Source: Desulfobacterales bacterium (GTDB lineage: Bacteria; Desulfobacterota; DSM-4660; Desulfatiglandales; JALVZP01). From it: a stretch of 7,002 nt of DNA. Each line of letters begins with the position of its first letter. Within the stretch, counting starts at the first letter, position 1. The stretch is taken from NCBI GenBank assembly GCA_027037575.1, contig JALVZP010000182.1:1829-8830 (forward strand). Direction: 5' to 3'. A program made the translations under genes and the position numbers. The notes beneath the pieces were generated by a model. That model was not told the DNA's origin. It saw only the letters and a program-made list of their open reading frames with translations, and searched no databases. Below are positions 1 to 4,896 of this stretch, piece after piece.

Positions 1-861
1 CGTCATCTCCTGGATCATAACGCCCAGGTATCCTCTTGTAACCTTTCCTTTTTCTATAAGCTGCTTTTCAATAGCCTTTACCATATTAATTGGGATTGCA
101 AATCCTATCCCCATATATCCGCCACTCTTTGTAAATATGGCAGTATTAACTCCTACTGCCTTACCATCCATGTTTATTAGTGGCCCTCCAGAGTTTCCAG
201 GATTTATTGCTGCATCAGTCTGAATGAAGTCTTCATAGTCAGTTATTCCCACATTGCTTCTTCCCTTTGCACTCACAACACCGACTGTAACTGTATAAGA
301 CAGGCCAAATGGGTTTCCTATTGCCATAACAAGCTCGCCTACTTTTAGCTTATCAGAATCACCTAAGGGAAGCACTGGAAGGTTATCTGCATCAATCTTA
401 ATTAATGCAATATCTGTATTGGGATCTGTTCCAACGATCTTTGCCTTAAATTCCCTTCCGTCATGAAGCCTTACAATGATCTTATCTGCACCTGCTACTA
501 CATGATTATTGGTCAGGATATAGCCATTGTGTGAAATGATAAAACCTGATCCTAATCCCTTTTGCTTATATTCCCTTGGAAATCGTGGGAAAGGGAAAAA
601 TGGGCCAAAGAAGTGTTTAAAAAAGGGATCTTCTTCAAAGAAATCAAATGGACTTGCCTCGACCTTTACCTTCTTTTCTACCTTTATAAATACAACTGCT
701 GGTATTGCCTCATTTGCAATCTCAGAAAATGCCTTTGATACCTTATGAAGTATGATTATGTCATCCCTATTTATTTTTGCCTCTGCCGAGAAGGCAGAGA
801 CAAAGATCATGAATAATACCAAAAGGACACAAAAGAATCTTTTAGGATTGGGCTTTGGCAT
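1..861 (-). CDS. htrA: HtrA/DegP-family periplasmic serine protease, 3' end outside window
   Basis: The reading frame is open from the ATG at 861 to base 1 and shows the first 287 residues. It begins with a signal peptide: basic start, hydrophobic stretch at about residues 9-24, and likely signal peptidase cleavage near Ala26 or Ala28. There is no lipobox. The trypsin-like domain covers about 45-270 with a complete triad: His120 in TNNHVV, Asp150 in TDIALIKI and Ser224 in GNSGGP. A Phe-rich LA-like loop lies at about 72-95, as is usual in HtrA proteins. The window ends at GYLGVMI, the typical start of the first PDZ domain, so the PDZ part is missing. HtrA proteins degrade, and may chaperone, misfolded proteins outside the cytoplasmic membrane. 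The start is supported by AAAGGAG 9 bases upstream. The gene overlaps the end of clpB by 20 bases in another frame, so it is the fourth gene of the chaperone operon. Whether it is closer to DegP, DegQ or DegS cannot be decided without the PDZ region; the long loop and the cleavable signal argue against DegS. Confidence 0.95.
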   Translation of the reverse strand, partial: MPKPNPKRFFCVLLVLFMIFVSAFSAEAKINRDDIIILHKVSKAFSEIANEAIPAVVFIKVEKKVKVEASPFDFFEEDPFFKHFFGPFFPFPRFPREYKQKGLGSGFIISHNGYILTNNHVVAGADKIIVRLHDGREFKAKIVGTDPNTDIALIKIDADNLPVLPLGDSDKLKVGELVMAIGNPFGLSYTVTVGVVSAKGRSNVGITDYEDFIQTDAAINPGNSGGPLINMDGKAVGVNTAIFTKSGGYMGIGFAIPINMVKAIEKQLIEKGKVTRGYLGVMIQEMT

Positions 862-3493
862 ACCTTTCTTCTCCTTTCTCCTCTTCTACTGGATTTATTG
901 CACTGATATGAAGCTTTCCATTTACTAAGTCTATCTTTATTGTTGCACCATCTACTGCCTCACCAGCTATTATCATCTTTGCTATTGGTGTTTCCACCTC
1001 TCTCTGGATAAATCTTCTAAGTGGTCTTGCTCCATATACTGGATCATAACCTGACCTTGCAATGAATCTCCTTGCCTCATCTGTAATCTCTATCTTCATG
1101 TGTCTTTCCTCAAGCCTCTTGGAGAGATCGTTTATAAGAAGTAGCACAATTTTTTCTACTTCTTCAAGTGTTAATGGCTTAAACATAACAATTTCATCAA
1201 TACGATTCAGAAACTCTGGTCTAAAATGACTTCTCAGCTCCTGCATTACCTGCTCTTTTACATGTTCCTTTATCTCTCCCTTATCTGTAACACCTTCCAA
1301 GAGATAGTGTGATCCAATGTTACTTGTCATTATGATTATTGTATTTCTAAAGCTTACTGTCCTTCCATGACCATCAGTAAGCCTTCCATCATCAAATATC
1401 TGAAGTAGTATGTTAAATACATCAGGATGTGCCTTTTCTATCTCATCAAAGAGTATTACAGAATACGGCTTTCTTCTTACTGCCTCTGTTAGCTGACCAC
1501 CTTCCTCATATCCAACATAGCCTGGAGGAGCACCAATAAGCCTTGATACGGTATGCTTTTCCATATATTCTGTCATATCTATCCTGATCAGGTTCTCTTC
1601 TGTATCAAACAGTGCCTCTGCCAATGTTTTTGCAAGCTCTGTCTTTCCAACACCTGTTGGTCCAAGAAATAGGAATGTTCCAATAGGCCTTCTTGGATCC
1701 TTTATTCCTGCCCTTGCTCTGAGGACTGCATCTACAACAAGCCTTACTGCCTCATCCTGACCAACAACCCTCTTATGTATTGTCTCTTCAAGCTTTAATA
1801 GCTTTTCCCTTTCTGTTTCCATAAGCTTTGAAACAGGTATTCCAGTCCATCTGGAAACAATTTCTGCTATTTCTTCTTCTGTTACCTCTTCCCTAAGAAG
1901 CCTCTTTCCAAACTTATTTAGCTTTTCCTCTTCCTCTTTCAGCTGTTTTTCAAGCTCCACAAGTTTTCCATATTTGAGCTCTGCTACCTTATTCAGATCA
2001 TATTGCCTCTCTGCAACCTCAATCTCATGCCTTACCTTTTCTATTTCCTCCCTCAAGGACTGTATTCTCTTAATAAGCTCCTTTTCCTTTTCCCACTGTG
2101 CCTTCATTACCTCTGCCTTTTCACGAAGCTCAGAAAGCTCCTTCTGTATATTCTTGAGCCTTTCCTGACTTGCCCTGTCCTTCTCCTTCTTAAGTGCTGC
2201 CTCCTCTATCTCAAGCTGCATTATCCTTCTCATTATCTCATCCAGCTCTGTAGGCATAGAATCTATTTCTGTCCTTACCATTGCACATGCCTCATCCACA
2301 AGATCTATTGCTTTATCAGGAAGGTATCTGTCTGTGATGTATCTGTGTGAAAGGACTGCTGCTGCAACAAGTGCATTGTCTGCAATTCTTACTCCATGAT
2401 GGACCTCATATCTTTCCTTAAGTCCTCTAAGGATAGAGATTGTATCCTCGACTGATGGCTCTTCTACAAGGACAGGCTGAAATCTTCTCTCTAATGCAGG
2501 ATCCTTTTCTATATACTGTCTGTATTCATCAAGTGTTGTAGCACCAATGCAGTGAAGCTCTCCTCTTGCAAGCATTGGCTTAAGCATATTTCCTGCATCT
2601 ATAGCACCTTCTGCCCTTCCAGCACCAACAATAGTATGAAGCTCATCTATAAAAAGTATTATCCTTCCCTCTGATTCCTTTATCTCCTGAAGGACTGCCT
2701 TTAGCCTTTCTTCAAACTCTCCCCTATATTTTGCACCTGCAATAAGTGCTCCCATATCAAGGGCAAATATTGTTTTATCCTTTAGACCTTCTGGGACATC
2801 TCCTCTTACAATCCTCTGTGCAAGTCCTTCAACTATTGCAGTCTTTCCAACTCCAGGTTCACCTATAAGAACAGGATTATTCTTTGTCTTTCTGCTAAGT
2901 ATCCTTATTACCCTTCTTATCTCGCTGTCTCTTCCTATAACAGGATCTAATTTTCCTGCCCTTGCCTCTTCAACAAGATCCCTTCCATATTTTTTAAGTG
3001 CCTCATATGTTGCCTCTGGCTCTGGGCTTGTAACCCTTTGATGTCCCCTTACCTCTGTAAGGACATTTAGGATTGTCTCCTTATTTATACCAAATTCAGA
3101 AAGTATCCTTCCTGTTGGTGTGCTCATTCCTTCCTCTGCAAATGCAAGAAGGAGATGCTCTACAGAGACATATTCATCCTTTAGATTCTTTGCCTCCTCC
3201 TGTGCCTTTAAAAGGAGTTTGCTAAGCCTTTGTGTAATATAGATCTTTCCTGATTCAACACCAGGTCCCATAACCCTTGGCTTCTTTTCAAGCTCCTGGA
3301 TGATCCTTTCCTTTATTACAGCAACAGGAGCACCTATCTTTTCTAATATTCTTGGAACAAGTCCATTTTCTTGCTCTAAGAGTGCAAGAAATAGATGCTC
3401 TCCATCTACTTCCTGATGGTTATACTTTATGGCTATTGCCTGAGCAGATTGGAGAGCCTCCTGAGATTTTATTGTAAATTTGCTTATATCCAT
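842..3493 (-). CDS. clpB: ATP-dependent chaperone ClpB (protein disaggregase)
   Basis: This complete 883-residue Hsp100 protein is slightly longer than the usual 855-870. ClpB forms a cytoplasmic hexamer that threads proteins out of aggregates with ATP, working with DnaK/DnaJ. Domains in order: the Clp N-terminal repeats (about 1-148). First AAA+ module: Walker A GEPGVGKT 211-218, pore loop KYRG 255-258, Walker B FIDE 281-284, arginine-finger region ERRF 335-338. Long charged coiled-coil middle domain (about 410-535). Second AAA+ module: Walker A GPTGVGKT 611-618, pore loop GYVGY 658-662, Walker B LFDE 681-684, FLNRID 761-766, sensor-2 GARPLRR 821-827. All key ATPase residues are present. The long middle domain marks it as ClpB rather than ClpA or ClpC, so it should not feed ClpP. 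The last 15 or so residues form a polar tail beyond the usual end. The ATG at 3493 has a perfect AGGAGG 7 bases upstream, placed directly after the cbpM stop codon. Confidence 0.99.
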   Translation of the reverse strand: MDISKFTIKSQEALQSAQAIAIKYNHQEVDGEHLFLALLEQENGLVPRILEKIGAPVAVIKERIIQELEKKPRVMGPGVESGKIYITQRLSKLLLKAQEEAKNLKDEYVSVEHLLLAFAEEGMSTPTGRILSEFGINKETILNVLTEVRGHQRVTSPEPEATYEALKKYGRDLVEEARAGKLDPVIGRDSEIRRVIRILSRKTKNNPVLIGEPGVGKTAIVEGLAQRIVRGDVPEGLKDKTIFALDMGALIAGAKYRGEFEERLKAVLQEIKESEGRIILFIDELHTIVGAGRAEGAIDAGNMLKPMLARGELHCIGATTLDEYRQYIEKDPALERRFQPVLVEEPSVEDTISILRGLKERYEVHHGVRIADNALVAAAVLSHRYITDRYLPDKAIDLVDEACAMVRTEIDSMPTELDEIMRRIMQLEIEEAALKKEKDRASQERLKNIQKELSELREKAEVMKAQWEKEKELIKRIQSLREEIEKVRHEIEVAERQYDLNKVAELKYGKLVELEKQLKEEEEKLNKFGKRLLREEVTEEEIAEIVSRWTGIPVSKLMETEREKLLKLEETIHKRVVGQDEAVRLVVDAVLRARAGIKDPRRPIGTFLFLGPTGVGKTELAKTLAEALFDTEENLIRIDMTEYMEKHTVSRLIGAPPGYVGYEEGGQLTEAVRRKPYSVILFDEIEKAHPDVFNILLQIFDDGRLTDGHGRTVSFRNTIIIMTSNIGSHYLLEGVTDKGEIKEHVKEQVMQELRSHFRPEFLNRIDEIVMFKPLTLEEVEKIVLLLINDLSKRLEERHMKIEITDEARRFIARSGYDPVYGARPLRRFIQREVETPIAKMIIAGEAVDGATIKIDLVNGKLHISAINPVEEEKGEERYAKAQS
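871..877 (-). promoter_or_regulatory. Shine-Dalgarno of htrA inside clpB
   Basis: AAAGGAG on the minus strand lies 9 bases before the htrA ATG, within the last codons of clpB. It supports the start at 861 and suggests that ribosomes finishing clpB help initiation on htrA. Confidence 0.7.
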
Positions 3494-3500
3494 CTTTTTC

Positions 3501-3506
3501 CCTCCT
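3501..3506 (-). promoter_or_regulatory. Shine-Dalgarno of clpB, abutting the cbpM stop
   Basis: A perfect AGGAGG on the minus strand starts on the base right after the cbpM TAA (3507-3509) and lies 7 bases before the clpB ATG. It is the strongest ribosome-binding site in the window, fitting high ClpB output and coupling to cbpM translation. Confidence 0.8.
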
Positions 3507-3830
3507 TTATGGATTTGTTATCATATTTTTAAGCTCTCTTATTCGAGCCTCAAGCTCTTCTATTTTCTTTAAAAGTTCTAAAACAAGCCCTATACCAGCA
3601 AAATTTATCTCCAGATCATAGTGAAGCCTCATGATCTTTTGAATAAGGGGAATTACCTCCTTTGGAAATATCCACTCACCTGTTTGTGGGTCTTCTCCAA
3701 TGGGATCTATAAGACCAAGCCAGACAAATTTCTCTATTAGTTCTATCTGGAGGCCTGTTATATTTGCTACCTGTGTTAAAGTTAAGTTCTCTACATTTAT
3801 ATTCAAGGGGTCATATATCATAAGTTTCAT
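3507..3830 (-). CDS. cbpM: CbpM-like chaperone modulator (MerR-type fold)
   Basis: This 107-residue protein is the usual CbpM size. CbpM binds the J-domain of CbpA and blocks its action on DnaK, so it sets the activity of the J-protein in the cytoplasm. The sequence shows a helix-turn-helix-like part at about 16-45 (LTLTQVANITGL, then IEKFVWLGLIDP). A GEWIF segment follows at 51-55, and then long helices. These include RLHYDLEINFAGIGLVLELL at about 68-87, very like the CbpM hallmark (RL..DL.IN.AG..L.L.LL), and a charged coiled-coil-like end. The position directly after cbpA, with a 2-base gap, is the classical arrangement and supports the assignment. The ATG at 3830 has GGAGG 9 bases upstream, inside the end of cbpA; the next ATG (codon 4) is too far from it. 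The main alternative is an HspR-like MerR heat-shock repressor. It lacks the typical R-Y motifs of the HspR winged helix, so I favour CbpM, but DNA binding is not excluded. Confidence 0.85.
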   Translation of the reverse strand: MKLMIYDPLNINVENLTLTQVANITGLQIELIEKFVWLGLIDPIGEDPQTGEWIFPKEVIPLIQKIMRLHYDLEINFAGIGLVLELLKKIEELEARIRELKNMITNP

Positions 3831-3832
3831 TT

Positions 3833-4828
3833 TTAGTAGCCTCCAATTCTTGGATTAAAAGAGGAGATCTTCCTTAGTTCTTCAAACAGTTCCTTTTCTC
3901 TTGGTGTAAGATGTTTTGGGACAACTATCTTTACAACTGCATAGAGATCTCCTGGTTCTCCCTTTGGATTGGGCATTCCCTTCCCCTTTATTCTGAGCTT
4001 TTGGCCAGATTGTATCCCTGGAGGTATGTTTAAACTTATTGGACCAGAAAGTGTGTTTACATTAACCTTTGCTCCAAGTGCAGCCTCCCATGGAGTGATT
4101 GGAAGGTCCATATATAGATCCCTTCCTCTTAGTGTAAATACAGGATGAGGCTCTATTTCTACCTTAAGATAGAGATCTCCCCTCTCTCCTCCATTTATCC
4201 CCTCTCCTCCCTGGCCTTTTAGCCTTATCTTTTGTCCTGGAAGTATACCTGGTGGGATCCTTACCTGATACTGCTTCTCCCTTAATACGGGCCTTCCATC
4301 AGGACCTATCTCCTGTGTCTGGATGGTAAATGTCTTTACTCCTCCCCTGTACGCATCTTCCAAAGAGATCCTTATAGTTGCCTCATAATCCCTTCCCCTT
4401 TGGGGAATCCTAAATCCCAGATCCTCGTATTCATATTCATAACTTGGCCTTCTTCTCCTTCCAAATCCTCCAAATAGCGCTTCAAAGAAGTCACTAAAGC
4501 CTTCTCCTCCCGTGCTCTTCCAGTAGTATGTCCTTCTTTCTCCAAAAGGGCCTTCTTCAAATTCTACATGGAAATCCCATCCTGGAGGTGGCCTAAACTC
4601 TTGTCCGTGCTCCCATTGTGTTCCAAGCTCGTCATACCTTTTCCTCTTCTCAGGATCGCTTAAGACCTCATATGCCTCATTTATCTCCTTAAATTTCTCT
4701 TCTGCATCAGGAGACTTGTTCACATCTGGATGATATTTCCTTGCAAGTTTCCTATATGCCCTCTGGATTTCCTCCTGTTTAGCATTTCTTGGAACTCCAA
4801 GTATCTTGTAGTAATCTTTATACTTCAC
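3833..4828 (-). CDS. cbpA: CbpA-type DnaJ (class II J-protein, Hsp40)
   Basis: With the GTG start at 4828 the protein has 331 residues. It recruits misfolded clients to DnaK and stimulates the DnaK ATPase through its J-domain. Visible parts: J-domain at about 3-70 with HPD at 33-35; a CbpA-like segment GQEFRPPPGWD; a Gly/Phe-rich linker to about 126; two beta-sandwich substrate-binding domains (about 146-229 and 234-304); and a C-terminal dimerisation helix (TPREKELFEEL, about 308-318). There are no cysteines at all, so the zinc-finger domain of true DnaJ is absent, which together with the cbpM neighbour points to CbpA. Start choice: a TTG at 4861 would add 11 residues, but it has no ribosome-binding site and touches the -10 box of the promoter. 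The GTG gives MKYKDYYKILGV, a normal J-protein beginning, and has AAAAGGGG 8 bases upstream. The gene leads the operon, and no dnaK is present in the window. Confidence 0.95.
   Translation of the reverse strand: MKYKDYYKILGVPRNAKQEEIQRAYRKLARKYHPDVNKSPDAEEKFKEINEAYEVLSDPEKRKRYDELGTQWEHGQEFRPPPGWDFHVEFEEGPFGERRTYYWKSTGGEGFSDFFEALFGGFGRRRRPSYEYEYEDLGFRIPQRGRDYEATIRISLEDAYRGGVKTFTIQTQEIGPDGRPVLREKQYQVRIPPGILPGQKIRLKGQGGEGINGGERGDLYLKVEIEPHPVFTLRGRDLYMDLPITPWEAALGAKVNVNTLSGPISLNIPPGIQSGQKLRIKGKGMPNPKGEPGDLYAVVKIVVPKHLTPREKELFEELRKISSFNPRIGGY
3840..3844 (-). promoter_or_regulatory. Shine-Dalgarno of cbpM
   Basis: GGAGG on the minus strand, formed by the last codons of cbpA, lies 9 bases before the cbpM ATG at 3830. 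It favours codon 1 over the in-frame ATG at codon 4. Confidence 0.6.
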
Positions 4829-4836
4829 TTCTAAGT

Positions 4837-4844
4837 CCCCTTTT
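4837..4844 (-). promoter_or_regulatory. Shine-Dalgarno deciding the cbpA GTG start
   Basis: AAAAGGGG on the minus strand ends 8 bases before the GTG at 4828. No comparable motif precedes the upstream TTG at 4861, so this site selects the shorter protein. Confidence 0.6.
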
Positions 4845-4861
4845 ACACTTGCTTTTTTCAA

Positions 4862-4889
4862 AAAATAAGCATGATCTCTAATATGTCAA
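4862..4889 (-). promoter_or_regulatory. Sigma70-like promoter of the cbpA-cbpM-clpB-htrA operon
   Basis: On the minus strand a perfect -35 box TTGACA (4889-4884) is followed by a 16-base spacer and a -10-like TATTTT (4867-4862, 4 of 6 consensus positions). Transcription would begin near 4853-4856, leaving a leader of about 25-30 bases with the Shine-Dalgarno and the GTG start. The -35 box lies 8 bases after the SNF2 stop codon. I see no sigma32-type elements and no CIRCE inverted repeat, so heat control, if present, must work in another way. Confidence 0.6.
4871..4880 (-). repeat. Direct repeat copy 2, in the promoter spacer
   Basis: TAGAGATCAT on the minus strand lies between the -35 and -10 boxes of the cbpA promoter. 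It is identical to the copy at 4907-4916, 36 bases away. The position between the boxes would suit an operator, but no binding protein can be named from the sequence. Confidence 0.4.
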
Positions 4890-4896
4890 ACAGATA

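Noticed and set aside
577..648. Phe-rich stretch in HtrA as a novel insertion
   Set aside because: It coincides with the LA loop before the catalytic His, which is commonly Phe/Pro-rich and variable in HtrA proteins.
527..748. 73-codon plus-strand open frame opposite htrA
   Set aside because: It overlaps the htrA frame, which has a full catalytic triad and signal peptide; the opposite frame shows no recognisable features.
1974..2168. 64-codon plus-strand open frame, Ser/Phe-rich
   Set aside because: It is another antisense shadow of the ClpB coiled-coil region; its Ser/Phe bias is what the reverse of Glu/Lys codons gives.
2003..2350. 115-codon open frame on the plus strand opposite the clpB middle-domain region
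   Set aside because: It is antisense to a strongly conserved gene. It is Leu/Cys/Tyr-rich from reading the opposite strand of Glu/Lys codons, has no convincing ribosome-binding site, and resembles no family I know.
4372..4560. 62-codon minus-strand frame inside cbpA
   Set aside because: It is an out-of-frame reading of the CbpA linker region, with no start signal and no family resemblance.
4829..4896. Classical heat-shock control elements (CIRCE, sigma32 promoter)
   Set aside because: No TTAGCACTC/GAGTGCTAA inverted repeat and no CTTGAA/CCCCAT pair could be found; only a sigma70-like promoter is visible.
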